A stretch of 64,000 nucleotides of DNA. It comes from Novosphingobium nitrogenifigens DSM 19370. GTDB lineage: Bacteria > Pseudomonadota > Alphaproteobacteria > Sphingomonadales > Sphingomonadaceae. Below the pieces are notes generated by a model. That model did not search any database. It had not been told where the DNA came from and was given only the letters and a program-made list of their open reading frames with translations. A program made the position numbers and the translations under genes. The stretch covers positions 344,863 to 408,862 of the forward strand of contig NZ_GL876926.1 in NCBI RefSeq assembly GCF_000192575.1, given 5' to 3'. Of the stretch, positions 37,276 through 46,435 are shown piece by piece; positions within the stretch are counted from its first letter, which is position 1, and the number at the start of each line of letters is the position of its first letter.

Positions 37276-38163
37276 TTACCAGAGCACGTTGGCGTCGTTC
37301 GCCGTGACCGGTGCGGGCGCGGGTTCGCCAAGGCCTTGCAGAAGGTCAATTTCGATCGTGCGGCACATGGCATCGAGCGGCAGGTCGTGAATGGTGTTGG
37401 CGAAAGGATCAACCAGATCGTCGCCGATGGCCAGCACCGCCATGAACATCATGCCCGCAACGGTCGAGCCGAGCGGCGTTGCCGGGCCCAGTGCCTCGAC
37501 CAGTCCGAACGGAAGGAGAATACAGAAGAGATGGGTGAAATAGGTCGGGAACAGCCGGAATTGAGAGGGCAGGGGCGTATTTTTCAGCCGTTCCATACCA
37601 CCCTGCGAATTGGCGATGTCGACCAGGACGCGTTCGAGCTGGGCTTGCTGGATCGTGTCGATGATGCCCTTGGCGCGGGCGTCGGCGATCTGGTGGCCGG
37701 TCTCGTCGAGCAGGGCATTGGCGACATTGGTGCGGCCAAGGGCTGCACTCGCTTCCCCGGCGGGAATGGTCGGCAGGATCGACGCGTCGAGCGGCAGGCG
37801 GCGCAACTGGCAGCGCAGCGCGTTCACATAGGCGATCTGGCGCAAGACGATGGCGCGGGCCAGCCGCGAGCCTTCCTCGCCGGGCATGAAATTGCGCGCG
37901 GCGCGCGCCAGATTGCGGCTGGCGTTGATCATCAGCCCCCAGAGACCGCGTCCTTCCCACCAGCGTTGATAGGCCGAGGTGCTGCGGAACCCGAGAATGA
38001 GCGCGAGCGCGCTGCCGAAGAGGGTAAGCGGCAGACCCGGCGCGGGGAACGGGAACAGGTAATAAGTGACCGTGACGATCACGTCCCAGACGAACAGCAG
38101 GATGACCGGCGTGCGGATCGCCCCGGCAATGTTTCTGAGTGTATGAGGCGTACTGAGGATCAT
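37276..38163 (-). CDS. bestrophin-family membrane channel
   Basis: Bestrophin (formerly UPF0187) family, 295 residues. Hydrophobic segments near the N terminus (PVILLFVWDVIVTVTYYLF, LTLFGSALALILGFRSTSAY) lead into the conserved RSTSAYQRWWEGRGLWG. The late segment FRLFPTYFTHLFCILLPFG precedes the acidic VLAIGDDLVDPFANTIHDLP block. Bacterial homologues form pentameric ion channels, cation- or anion-selective. It follows the 67-residue membrane protein by only six bases and precedes the photolyase by 51, so one transcript is likely. Confidence 0.92.
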   Translation of the reverse strand: MILSTPHTLRNIAGAIRTPVILLFVWDVIVTVTYYLFPFPAPGLPLTLFGSALALILGFRSTSAYQRWWEGRGLWGLMINASRNLARAARNFMPGEEGSRLARAIVLRQIAYVNALRCQLRRLPLDASILPTIPAGEASAALGRTNVANALLDETGHQIADARAKGIIDTIQQAQLERVLVDIANSQGGMERLKNTPLPSQFRLFPTYFTHLFCILLPFGLVEALGPATPLGSTVAGMMFMAVLAIGDDLVDPFANTIHDLPLDAMCRTIEIDLLQGLGEPAPAPVTANDANVLW

Positions 38164-38169
38164 GGGGTA

Positions 38170-38373
38170 TCAGTTACCGTGGGGAGCCTGAGCCAGGAAG
38201 GATGCCACCGGCGTGGCCGTGGCGGAAGAGAGGTCGAACCATTCAGGGCGCCCGGTCGCGACCAGATACGTCAGCACTGCACAGCAGAACAGCGTGAGTT
38301 CGATCATGGCCCGCCGCGACGGGCGGCGTGCGGGGCGAGCGACGGATTTTGGCGCGGGTGGTTCGGAAGACAT
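38170..38373 (-). CDS. small single-span membrane protein
   Basis: 67 residues with a basic, proline-rich N terminus (PKSVARPARRPSRR) and one membrane segment (IELTLFCCAVLTYLVATG). AAGGAG lies six bases before the ATG at 38373; a TTG two codons earlier is ignored. Its stop is six bases before the bestrophin start, so the two are tightly coupled. I do not recognise the family; an accessory role to the channel is only suggested by position. Too small for homology by eye. Confidence 0.7.
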   Translation of the reverse strand: MSSEPPAPKSVARPARRPSRRAMIELTLFCCAVLTYLVATGRPEWFDLSSATATPVASFLAQAPHGN

Positions 38374-38509
38374 CGGCAACTCCTTGATCTTCTGGACGCC
38401 TCCTCATTTGGCCGAACGATCTGTCCTTTGAATTGCCGCTTTGTAACAAAATGTTATCGCGCCGCACAACGATGGTGCGGTGCGGCAAGCCGGTGATGCA
38501 CAGCCGTCC

Positions 38510-40675
38510 TCAGACGAAGCTGTAGGGGTCGATGTCGACCGCGACACGGACCCCGGGCGGGAATTTGAGGGGTTCGAGCCATTCGCGCAGGATCGTCTGC
38601 AGGCCGCTCGACCGTCGCGCGTTGATGAGCAGGCGATAGCGGTACCGTCCGCGAAGGAGAGCGAGCGGCGCCGGGGTCGGGCCGAGGATCATCACGTCGT
38701 CAAGTGCCGGGCGCGTGCCGCCGATGGCCCGTGCGGCTTCGCGGGCTTCGGCCTCGTCCTCGCTCGAGACGATGATCGCAGCCCAACGACCGAACGGCGG
38801 TGCTCCGGCCGATCGGCGAGCCTCGGTTTCGGCGGCGTAAAAGGCATCGCGGTCGCCACAGGCAAGGGCGGCGATCACCGGGGCTTCGGGATGGCGGGTC
38901 TGAAGCAGGACTTCGCCCGGTTTTTCCCCGCGCCCGGCGCGTCCGGCGACCTGGGCGATCTGTTGATAGGTGCGCTCGGCCGCACGCAAGTCGCCGCCTT
39001 CAAGACCCATGTCCGCGTCGACGACGCCCACCAGCGTGAGTTCGGGGAAGTGAAAGCCCTTGGTCACCAACTGTGTGCCGACGATCACGTCGATGCCGCC
39101 GTGGGTCGCAAGGTCGACGAATTCGGCGGCCTTGGCCGGGCTCGTCAGTGTGTCGGATGTGACCACCGCCACGCGCGCGTCGGGCAGGATTTCGGCCATT
39201 TCGTCGGCGATGCGTTCGACGCCGGGACCGCAGGCGACAAGGCAGTCGGGCTCGCCGCATTCGGGGCAGCGTTCGGGCGTCGGGACTTCATGGCCGCAGT
39301 GGTGACAGGCCAGCCGCCGCGACAGCCGGTGCTCCACCAGCCATGCGGAACAGTTCGGGCACTGGAATCGATAGCCGCATGTCCGGCACAAGGTCAGCGG
39401 GGCATAGCCGCGCCGGTTGAGGAACAGCAGGCTCTGTTCCCCCCGTTCGGCACGTTCGACCAGCGCGCGGACGAGCGTTGGAGCGAGCCAGTGCCCGCGT
39501 TCGGGTTGTTCGGTGCGCAAATCGACGATCTTGATGTCGGGCATTTGGGCCCCGCCGAACCGGTCGGGCAGGATCAGGCGCTCGTACCGCCCGGCTTCGG
39601 CCATTTGCAGGCTTTCGAGCGCGGGCGTTGCACTGGCGAGAACGACCGGGATCTGTTCGAAACGTGCGCGCATCACGGCGACGTCGCGGGCGTTGTAGCG
39701 CACGCCGTCTTCCTGCTTGAACGCGATTTCGTGGGCTTCGTCGACGATGATGAGGCCAAGCGCGGCAAAGGGCAGGAATAGCGCCGAGCGGGCACCGACG
39801 ACCACTTTGGCGCCGCCGAACGCGACCTGGCGCCAGGCCCGGCGCCGTTCCGAACTCTTGAGCGAGGAATGCCACGCGACCGGGGGACAGCCGAAACGCG
39901 CCTCGAAACGGGTGAGGAAATTCTGGGTCAGCGCGATTTCGGGCAGGAGGATCAATACCTGTCGTCCCGCTTCGATCGCGGCGGCAATCGCTTCGGAATA
40001 AGTCTCGGTCTTGCCCGAGCCGGTCACCCCGTCGAGGAGAAAGGGCTGGAACCGGTGTTCCTCGACGACGGCGACCAGCCGCGCGGCGATTTCCGCCTGT
40101 GCCGGGCTGAGATCGGGTACGGCATGGTGCGGGTCGGGTTCTGGGTAGGGGCGATCGCTGTCGACGCGGACCGCTTCGAGGAGACCGGCGCCGACCATGC
40201 CGCGCAGGACGCTGTCGGAGACGCCCGCGATCTCGGCGAGTTCGCGAATCGTTGCCTGTTGCCCTTCCAGCCGTTCCAGGGCCTGTGTCCGCTGTGCGGT
40301 CAGGCGGCCGGGTTCCGCACCGGTCAGGCGATATTCGGTGACCATGCCGCCGCCCTGAAGCGCGGCGCTGCTCGAAAGTGCCATGCGCACGACCGACGCC
40401 AGCGGAGCCAGGTAATAGTCGGCGGTCCACTCGATCAGTCGTCGCAAGGGTGCGGCCAGCGGCGGCACCGGCAGGACCGAGAGCAGGGGACGCAGCTTGC
40501 CTGCGGGAACTTCGGTGCCGGGCAGGCGCCCTTCGTCCCAGACCACGGCCATGACTTGCCGGGGGCCAAGCGGAGCGACCACCACGCTGCCGGGTTCGAC
40601 ATGCATGCCGTCGGGCACGCGATAGTCGAGCGGACCCAGTGCGGCATTGAGGACAAGGCATCGGCAACGGTTCAT
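38510..40675 (-). CDS. priA: primosomal replication protein N' (PriA helicase)
   Basis: Restarts stalled replication forks: 3'-to-5' helicase that recognises branched DNA, 721 residues. The N-terminal DNA-binding domain begins MNRCRCLVLNAALGPLDYRV. Walker A is GVTGSGKTETY and the DEAH box is IVDEAHEIAFKQ. The zinc-binding insert has paired cysteines in CRTCGYRFQCPNC and CHHCGHE...RCPECGEPDCL. ATG at 40675 matches the family start; an upstream in-frame codon at 40786 reaches into the divergent gene. Divergent from the DUF4197 gene with 79 bp between starts. Confidence 0.97.
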   Translation of the reverse strand: MNRCRCLVLNAALGPLDYRVPDGMHVEPGSVVVAPLGPRQVMAVVWDEGRLPGTEVPAGKLRPLLSVLPVPPLAAPLRRLIEWTADYYLAPLASVVRMALSSSAALQGGGMVTEYRLTGAEPGRLTAQRTQALERLEGQQATIRELAEIAGVSDSVLRGMVGAGLLEAVRVDSDRPYPEPDPHHAVPDLSPAQAEIAARLVAVVEEHRFQPFLLDGVTGSGKTETYSEAIAAAIEAGRQVLILLPEIALTQNFLTRFEARFGCPPVAWHSSLKSSERRRAWRQVAFGGAKVVVGARSALFLPFAALGLIIVDEAHEIAFKQEDGVRYNARDVAVMRARFEQIPVVLASATPALESLQMAEAGRYERLILPDRFGGAQMPDIKIVDLRTEQPERGHWLAPTLVRALVERAERGEQSLLFLNRRGYAPLTLCRTCGYRFQCPNCSAWLVEHRLSRRLACHHCGHEVPTPERCPECGEPDCLVACGPGVERIADEMAEILPDARVAVVTSDTLTSPAKAAEFVDLATHGGIDVIVGTQLVTKGFHFPELTLVGVVDADMGLEGGDLRAAERTYQQIAQVAGRAGRGEKPGEVLLQTRHPEAPVIAALACGDRDAFYAAETEARRSAGAPPFGRWAAIIVSSEDEAEAREAARAIGGTRPALDDVMILGPTPAPLALLRGRYRYRLLINARRSSGLQTILREWLEPLKFPPGVRVAVDIDPYSFV

Positions 40676-40754
40676 GTTCGGGCGTCTATAGGGGGCAGGG
40701 CCGGGCCGGGCCAAGCCCCGAGCCGGATATTGAATACGGAAATCGGAGGCAGGA

Positions 40755-41432
40755 ATGATCGACCGGGTCCTATTGCGACGGGACATGCTGGGAGGCGGAT
40801 TGGTCTTGTGTGCCAGCCTTGCGCTTGGCGCTTGCGCCTCGTTGCCGCCGCTCAGCCTCGATGAAGCGGTGCGACGCCTGTTGCGCCGTTCGACGGATCG
40901 GGCGCTCGCGCGGCTTGCCGAGCCCGGCGGGGCATGGGATCATTTTCTTGCCCGTGCAGCCTTGCCCCAGACATATGGCCCGGCCGGATTGCTGCTGCAA
41001 TCTGCGCTGACCTCCCCCGCCTTTCGCGAGCGGCTGGCGCAAACGCTGCGTCCCGTGGCGATGCGCGCGGCAAGGGACGCAGCGCCGCGCATCACGGCGG
41101 CAGTCCGCACGATCGGCATTGCCAATGCCCGCGCGGTTCTGGCCGGAGGGCCCCATGCCGCGACCGATCTCTTGCGCAGTTCGATGGGGCCTGCGGTGGT
41201 CGAGGCGATGTTTCCCGAGTTTCGCGATTTCTTCCGCCTGCTCGACGATCCCGTGCTGGGGCCGATTATCAGTGCCCTTGCCGGGATCGGGGCGGACGGG
41301 CTGGCCCGCACGTTTGCGGACCATGCCGATGAAGCAGTCTGGGATGCGGTGGGCGACGAGGAAGCCGCGATCCGTGCCGATCCGACGGCGGGTGGCGACC
41401 CGCAACTGGCGGCCGTTCTGGGGACGCGTTGA
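40755..41432 (+). CDS. DUF4197-like lipoprotein
   Basis: 225 residues. Signal peptide with lipobox LGAC, lipidated Cys at about 27 (GGGLVLCASLALGAC). The mature part is helical and rich in Ala/Arg, with SLDEAVRRLLRRSTDRALA and the family-like LPQTYGPAGLL and FPEFRDFFRLLDDP. This fits the DUF4197 group of unknown function. GGAGGCAGGA precedes the ATG. It may share a divergent promoter with priA. Confidence 0.8.
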   Translation: MIDRVLLRRDMLGGGLVLCASLALGACASLPPLSLDEAVRRLLRRSTDRALARLAEPGGAWDHFLARAALPQTYGPAGLLLQSALTSPAFRERLAQTLRPVAMRAARDAAPRITAAVRTIGIANARAVLAGGPHAATDLLRSSMGPAVVEAMFPEFRDFFRLLDDPVLGPIISALAGIGADGLARTFADHADEAVWDAVGDEEAAIRADPTAGGDPQLAAVLGTR

Positions 41433-41508
41433 GGGACGACCTTGCTCCTGCGGACCGGTGAAGCGTGATCGGCTAAGCGGGATTGGCCCCGGCGCGGCTT
41501 TTGCCTAT

Positions 41509-41558
41509 AGGGCGCGCCAGCATGATCTGGCGCGCTTGCGGGTGCGCCCTTCGTTTTT
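41509..41558 (+). promoter_or_regulatory. fsa: overlapping hairpins in the fsa leader
   Basis: A perfect 9-bp stem GCGCGCCAG / CTGGCGCGC (41512-41535) overlaps a second possible stem, AGGGCGC / GCGCCCT (41509-41515 with 41544-41550), that ends just before TTCGTTTTT. The two share bases 41512-41515 and cannot both form completely. The arrangement resembles an attenuator but could also be a plain terminator before the fsa promoter. Confidence 0.35.
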
Positions 41559-41573
41559 CAGGACGCATTCCCC

Positions 41574-42227
41574 ATGAAGTTCTTCGTCGACACCGCCGAC
41601 ACTGCCGAAATCTCCGACCTTGCCGCGACCGGCCTTCTGGACGGCGTCACCACCAATCCCAGCCTGATCGCCAAGTCGGGCCGCGATTTCCTCGAAGTCA
41701 CGGCGGAAATCTGCAAGCTGACGGCTGGTCCCGTCAGCGCCGAAGTGGTCGCTCTCGACCATGAAGGCATGATGCGCGAGGCAGAAATCCTGCGCAAGAT
41801 TGCCGACAACGTCTGCGTCAAGGTTCCGCTGACCATCGACGGGCTCAAGACCTGCAAGAAGCTGACCGCCGACGGCACCATGGTCAATGTGACGCTGTGC
41901 TTCTCCGCGACGCAGGCGCTGCTCGCGGCCAAGGCCGGTGCGACGTTCGTTTCGCCGTTCGTCGGTCGTCACGACGACAACGGTTTCGACGGGATGCAGC
42001 TCATCAGCGACATTCGCCTGATCTACGACAACTATGACTATGCGACGCAAATCCTGGTCGCCTCGATCCGTCACGGCGTCCATGTGCTTGAAAGCGCGAA
42101 GATCGGTGCGGACGTGATCACGGCTCCGCCGGCGGTCATCAAGGGACTGTTCCGTCATGTCCTGACCGAAAAGGGGATCGAAGGCTTCCTTGCGGATTGG
42201 GCAAAGACCGGTCAAAGCATTGGTTGA
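41574..42227 (+). CDS. fsa: fructose-6-phosphate aldolase / transaldolase-like protein
   Basis: TalB/FSA-type class I aldolase, 217 residues, the small form. It starts [16 protein letters not shown]. The Schiff-base lysine is in [12 protein letters not shown] near residue 85, and the family blocks [30 protein letters not shown] and [14 protein letters not shown] are all intact. It is often annotated as transaldolase in this order; whether it uses dihydroxyacetone transfer or aldol cleavage cannot be told from sequence. Cytoplasmic, pentose phosphate pathway. Confidence 0.95.
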   Translation: MKFFVDTADTAEISDLAATGLLDGVTTNPSLIAKSGRDFLEVTAEICKLTAGPVSAEVVALDHEGMMREAEILRKIADNVCVKVPLTIDGLKTCKKLTADGTMVNVTLCFSATQALLAAKAGATFVSPFVGRHDDNGFDGMQLISDIRLIYDNYDYATQILVASIRHGVHVLESAKIGADVITAPPAVIKGLFRHVLTEKGIEGFLADWAKTGQSIG

Positions 42228-42233
42228 CAGTCG

Positions 42234-42250
42234 GGGCCGTTCTGCGGCCC
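42234..42250 (+). terminator. small hairpin after fsa
   Basis: Stem GGGCCG / CGGCCC with a five-base loop, six bases after the fsa stop and followed at distance by GGTTTT. Short, so only a weak terminator if any. Confidence 0.3.
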
Positions 42251-42260
42251 ACCCTGGTTT

Positions 42261-42296
42261 TCGATCAGGGATACGCTTTCAATCAGGGATACTTTG
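42261..42296 (+). repeat. tandem imperfect 18-bp repeat at the cobT start
   Basis: Two adjacent 18-bp units (42261-42278, 42279-42296) share the 11-base core ATCAGGGATAC. Each copy contains an AGGGA ribosome-site-like motif; the second sits properly before the GTG start of cobT. In the cobT frame the repeats would read [12 protein letters not shown]. Confidence 0.5.
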
Positions 42297-44119
42297 TGGC
42301 CTTGCGTGACGAATCGCCTCTCGATCAATTCCGTGCCGCTCTGACTGGAACGGCACGGGCCCTGGCCGATGAACCGGAAATCGAGGTGGCATGGACCGCC
42401 GATGCACCGGGGCAGTCGGGCACGGCCTTGCGGGTGCCGATGCCCCCCCGCGCGCTTCCGGCCGAACAAGTGGCCGAGGCGCGCGGCTTTGCCGACTCGA
42501 TGGCGCTCAAGCTGCGTTTCCACAATGCGGCGCTGCATCAGAGCCGCGCGCCGGGCGAACCGGTCGCGCGCGCGGTCTATGATGCGATCGAACAGGTCCG
42601 TTACGAAGCGCTGGGGTCCGAGGGCTATGCCGGGATTCGCGGTAATATCGGTGCCGCGACCGACATGCGCGTGGCCAGCGACCCCATTTCCCGCGCGGCC
42701 CGGGCCAGCGACGTGCCGTTGCAGACGGCCGTCGCCTTGCTCTTGCGCGAACGGCTGACCGGACAACCGGTGCCCGAGGCAGCCCGGTTGGGCACCGATA
42801 TGGTGCGCAGCTGGGTCGAAGCGCGCGCCGACAAGGACTTCGACGCGCTTGCCGCCGCGCTCGAGGATCAGAAATCGTTCCAGCAGCTCGCGCTCGACAT
42901 GCTCGGGCATCTCGAACTGACCCAGCCGACCGATGCGCCCGAAACCGATTCCGAGGATGAGAACGCCGAGGACGAAGAGGACGACGGCGAGGAACAGCCC
43001 GAACAGAACGAGGATTCGCCCGAGCAGAGCCCGAGCGAAGTCGCGGGTGAAACCAGCGAAGGCGGCGAGGACAGCGAGCAGGAGCAGGAAACCGGCGAAA
43101 CCGAGGAAAGCGCGGACGCCGACATTTCCGACGAGGGCGAGGAAGGCATGTTGCCGACCCGGCCCAATCGTCCCTGGACCGACATTCCCGACAATTTCGA
43201 CTACCACGCCTATACCGAGCAGTTCGACGAAGTCGTCGCGGCGAGCGATCTGTGCGATGAGGACGAGCTGACCCGCCTGCGCACATATCTCGATGCGCAG
43301 ATGAAGGGGTTGCAGAGCGTCGTCACGCGTCTTGCCAACCGCCTGCAGCGCCGCCTGATGGCGCAACAGAACCGTTCGTGGGATTTCGACCAGGAAGAAG
43401 GCCTGCTCGATGCCGCGCGGCTCGCTCGCGTGGTGATCTCGCCGGGGCATTCGCTGTCCTACAAGGTTGAGCGCGACGTCGAGTTCAAGGATACCGTCGT
43501 CACGCTGCTGATCGACAATTCGGGGTCGATGCGCGGGCGTCCGATCTCGATCGCGGCGATCAGCGCCGACATTCTGGCGCGCACGCTCGAGCGTTGCGCG
43601 GTCAAGACCGAGGTGCTGGGCTTTACCACCCGCGCCTGGAAGGGCGGGCAGTCGCGCGAGGCGTGGCTTGCGGGCGGCAAGCCGGCGAGCCCCGGGCGCC
43701 TCAACGACTTGCGCCACATCGTCTACAAGAAGGCCGACGAGCCCTGGCGCCGCGCGCGCAAGAATCTCGGCCTGATGATGCGCGAAGGGCTGCTCAAGGA
43801 AAACATCGACGGCGAAGCCTTGCTCTGGGCGCATACCCGCCTGCTGGCCCGACCGGAGGACCGTCGTATCCTCATGGTCATTTCCGACGGCGCACCGGTC
43901 GACGATTCGACCTTGTCGGTGAACAGCGCGGGCTATCTCGAACAGCATTTGCGCAAAGTGATCGACTGGATCGAGAAGCAGTCGCCGGTGCAGCTTGTCG
44001 CCATCGGCATCGGCCACGACGTGACGCGCTATTATCGCCGCGCGGTGACGATCATGGATGTCGAACAGCTCGGCGGGACGATCGTCGAACAGCTTGCGGA
44101 CCTGTTCGAGACGGATTGA
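42296..44119 (+). CDS. cobT: cobaltochelatase CobT subunit
   Basis: Large AAA-chelatase partner with a von Willebrand A domain, used with CobN and CobS to insert cobalt in aerobic cobalamin synthesis. 607 residues. The N-terminal part begins [21 protein letters not shown] long, strongly acidic linker lies at ~210-285 ([18 protein letters not shown]). The C-terminal VWA domain carries the MIDAS motif [13 protein letters not shown] and later [15 protein letters not shown] at 42296 is preferred: it fits the family N terminus and has AGGGA upstream; an in-frame ATG at 42197 inside fsa is less likely. No cobS or cobN is adjacent. Confidence 0.92.
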   Translation: MALRDESPLDQFRAALTGTARALADEPEIEVAWTADAPGQSGTALRVPMPPRALPAEQVAEARGFADSMALKLRFHNAALHQSRAPGEPVARAVYDAIEQVRYEALGSEGYAGIRGNIGAATDMRVASDPISRAARASDVPLQTAVALLLRERLTGQPVPEAARLGTDMVRSWVEARADKDFDALAAALEDQKSFQQLALDMLGHLELTQPTDAPETDSEDENAEDEEDDGEEQPEQNEDSPEQSPSEVAGETSEGGEDSEQEQETGETEESADADISDEGEEGMLPTRPNRPWTDIPDNFDYHAYTEQFDEVVAASDLCDEDELTRLRTYLDAQMKGLQSVVTRLANRLQRRLMAQQNRSWDFDQEEGLLDAARLARVVISPGHSLSYKVERDVEFKDTVVTLLIDNSGSMRGRPISIAAISADILARTLERCAVKTEVLGFTTRAWKGGQSREAWLAGGKPASPGRLNDLRHIVYKKADEPWRRARKNLGLMMREGLLKENIDGEALLWAHTRLLARPEDRRILMVISDGAPVDDSTLSVNSAGYLEQHLRKVIDWIEKQSPVQLVAIGIGHDVTRYYRRAVTIMDVEQLGGTIVEQLADLFETD

Positions 44120-44170
44120 CGGGCGGGGTCGCACCGGGAAGGGGCGCGGCTGTGACTGTCGTCCCTGCAA

Positions 44171-44190
44171 CCCGCACTTGACGGTGCGGG
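44171..44190 (+). terminator. hairpin between cobT and cysS
   Basis: Perfect 7-bp stem CCCGCAC / GTGCGGG with six-base loop, 51 bp past the cobT stop and 25 bp before the cysS start. No T run follows. Confidence 0.35.
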
Positions 44191-44215
44191 CGCGGAAGAG
44201 GCAAGGCCCCACGCC

Positions 44216-45673
44216 ATGACCGATCCGCGCCCGCTCGTGCTGTTCAACAGCCTGACCCGTCAGTCCGAACCGTTTCAGCCGGTCCACCCCGGCGAGGCAC
44301 GCGTCTATTCGTGCGGGCCGACCGTCTACAACTATCCCCACATCGGCAACATGCGGGCCTATGTCTTTGCCGACGTGCTCGGGCGGACGCTGACCTACAA
44401 AGGCTACAAGCTGACCCATGTCATCAACATCACCGACGTTGGCCATCTGACCGACGACGCGGACGATGGCGAGGACAAGATGGAAAAGGCCGCCGCGCAA
44501 GGGGCACAGTCGATCTGGGACATCGCCCGCCATTATACGCAGGCCTATTGGGCCGACATCGCCGCGCTCAACATCCGTCAGCCCGCCCAGTGGTCGATTG
44601 CGACGGATTACATTCCGCAGATGATCGCCTTTGCGGAAAAGATCGCCGACAAGCACTGCTACGAATTGCCGACCGGTCTTTATTTCGACGTAGGCAGCGT
44701 TGCCGATTACGGTCGGCTTGCGCGCGCGACGACCGAGGAAGGCGAAGGCCGGATCGAGGACGTCGAAGGCAAGCGGCACAAGGCCGACTTCGCGATCTGG
44801 CGCAAGACGCCGCCGGGTGAAAAGCGGCAGATGGAATGGGATTCGCCATGGGGACGCGGTGCGCCCGGCTGGCATCTGGAATGCTCGGTCATGAGTGGGG
44901 CTCTGCTCGGCTTTCCCTTCGACATCCACACCGGCGGGATCGACCATCGCGAAATCCACCATCCCAACGAGATCGCGCAGAATCAGGCGTTCCGCTGCGC
45001 AGGCAGCCTGACCGATCCGGCCAATTCGGGCGCCCGCATGTGGCTCCACAACAACTTCCTGGTCGAACGCTCGGGCAAGATGTCAAAAAGCTCGGGCGAG
45101 TTCCTGCGCCTGCAACTGCTGATCGACCGCGGCTATCATCCGCTCGCCTACCGCATGATGTGCCTTCAGGCGCATTACCGCAGCGAACTGGAATTCTCCT
45201 GGGAAGGGCTTGGTGCCGCGCTGACCCGGCTGAAGCGGCTGGTCATGGCGGTGGGGCAGCTCAAGGAGCGTGCGGCCGAGCCCGCCGCCGCCCCCGGGCC
45301 GAAGTTTGCCGACGCGCTCGACCGGTTCGATGCGGCGATGAGCGAGGATCTCAATACCCCGGTCGCCTTGACTGTGCTCGACGAGATCGTGGGCATGAAG
45401 AAAGTCGATCCGGCCGAAAAGCTGGCGGCGATCGCGCTTGTCGATTCCGTCCTCGGTTTCGATCTGCTCACGCTCGATCGGGCTGCGCTGCGCCTGCGTC
45501 CCCGCACTGCGACCATCGACGAGGCAGCGATCGCCGAGGTGCTCGACGCGCGTCGCGCCGCCCGTGCGGACAAGGACTTTGCCCGTTCCGACGCGCTTCG
45601 CGACGAACTGGCCGCTGCAGGCGTGGACGTGATGGACGGCGACCCGCTCGGCTGGGACTGGAAGCCCGCCTGA
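44216..45673 (+). CDS. cysS: cysteinyl-tRNA synthetase
   Basis: Class I synthetase that charges tRNA-Cys, 485 residues. The zinc/HIGH region reads YSCGPTVYNYPHIGNMRAY, with the HIGN variant; further zinc ligands are in WHLECSVMS and GIDHREIHHPNE, and the KMSKS loop is SGKMSKSSGEFLR. The C-terminal anticodon-recognition helices are present. Intact and of normal length. Confidence 0.98.
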   Translation: MTDPRPLVLFNSLTRQSEPFQPVHPGEARVYSCGPTVYNYPHIGNMRAYVFADVLGRTLTYKGYKLTHVINITDVGHLTDDADDGEDKMEKAAAQGAQSIWDIARHYTQAYWADIAALNIRQPAQWSIATDYIPQMIAFAEKIADKHCYELPTGLYFDVGSVADYGRLARATTEEGEGRIEDVEGKRHKADFAIWRKTPPGEKRQMEWDSPWGRGAPGWHLECSVMSGALLGFPFDIHTGGIDHREIHHPNEIAQNQAFRCAGSLTDPANSGARMWLHNNFLVERSGKMSKSSGEFLRLQLLIDRGYHPLAYRMMCLQAHYRSELEFSWEGLGAALTRLKRLVMAVGQLKERAAEPAAAPGPKFADALDRFDAAMSEDLNTPVALTVLDEIVGMKKVDPAEKLAAIALVDSVLGFDLLTLDRAALRLRPRTATIDEAAIAEVLDARRAARADKDFARSDALRDELAAAGVDVMDGDPLGWDWKPA

Positions 45674-45737
45674 TCCTCGTCAGGATCGCCGGGGATGATC
45701 TAGGGCAGTTCGCCTCTTCCGCTGACATCGGCATATC

Positions 45738-45776
45738 TGAGGATGACGAGTTCGCTTTGCGCGTTGCGTCATCCTC
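45738..45776. terminator. hairpin between convergent cysS and the unknown gene
   Basis: Stem GAGGATGACG / CGTCATCCTC of ten bases with an ~18-base loop, placed between the cysS stop and the end of the minus-strand unknown gene. No T run; a weak bidirectional terminator is the simplest reading. Confidence 0.4.
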
Positions 45777-45788
45777 GTGCGCGGCGGA

Positions 45789-46331
45789 TCAATGGCGATC
45801 GAGCAGCAGCACCGCGATCTCGAGTTCGGCCTCGGGATGGGGCAGCAGCGTCTGGGTAAAGCGGCGAACGTCGATTTCCGCGATGAGTGCGCCGGGGATG
45901 GTCAGTTCCTCGTCCGCGATCAGCATGGTCAGCGTTTCGGCGTCCGCGACGGCCTCATGACCGCTAAAGCGCAGGACGAAGGTGTGACGGGCACCGGTGA
46001 ACGTCGCGCTCGACCACTGCGTTTCCCCATGGCGGACCAGACGGGCGAGGGGGCCTGCGCGGTCGAACAGGGCTTGGGCGAGCTTCTGGCCGCTCGTCAT
46101 GGGCTTGCGCATCGGCTTGCGCAGGCTGTGGTGGGGCGGAGTGAGCGTCTGGTCCGAATTGCGCCACATGGGAGTGCTCCAATCGTTGTTCATGAAATGT
46201 TCCGCCCGTTCTTCGCCGTGCGTGGGAGTGGTTTGGCGGCCGCCACGGGAAATTGGATCGCGGGTGATGGCATTGCCGGTCGCAATGGCGAGCGAGGTGC
46301 GCATGGAGCGAGCGAAGCGGTCGATGAACAT
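45789..46331 (-). CDS. unknown 180-residue protein divergent from an S24 repressor
   Basis: I do not recognise this protein. The N terminus is amphipathic (FIDRFARSMRTSLAIATGNA), the middle is polar and Pro/Arg-rich (PPHHSLRKPMRKPMTSGQKL), and the C-terminal ~85 residues look like a folded beta-rich domain (WSSATFTGARHTFVLRFSGH, LIADEELTIPGALIAEIDVR). No signal peptide or membrane span is certain. ATG at 46331 has AGGAAAG upstream. Its promoter region carries a repeat array shared with the divergent repressor, which suggests it is that repressor's regulon member. Confidence 0.65.
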   Translation of the reverse strand: MFIDRFARSMRTSLAIATGNAITRDPISRGGRQTTPTHGEERAEHFMNNDWSTPMWRNSDQTLTPPHHSLRKPMRKPMTSGQKLAQALFDRAGPLARLVRHGETQWSSATFTGARHTFVLRFSGHEAVADAETLTMLIADEELTIPGALIAEIDVRRFTQTLLPHPEAELEIAVLLLDRH

Positions 46332-46357
46332 GGTGATCTTTCCTGCGATTCGATATT

Positions 46358-46410
46358 GGATATTTCTTAGATTGACCGAAAATATCCTTCGGTCTAGGAA
46401 ATATCCTTCG
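46358..46410. promoter_or_regulatory. candidate operator array of AAATATCC repeats
   Basis: In the 104-bp divergent spacer, AAATATCCTTCG occurs twice in the same orientation (46380-46391 and 46399-46410, 19 bp apart). A reversed copy, GGATATTTC, lies at 46358-46366. The spacing is about two helical turns and the sequence is AT-rich in a GC-rich genome, as expected for repressor sites controlling both genes. Confidence 0.55.
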
Positions 46411-46435
46411 AATTTGGGGTAAGGATTTGGCAAGA

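Noticed and set aside
42212..45049. 945-codon open frame antisense to cobT and cysS
   Set aside because: It spans two recognised genes on the other strand and is a product of high GC with third-position bias; its sequence shows no domain.
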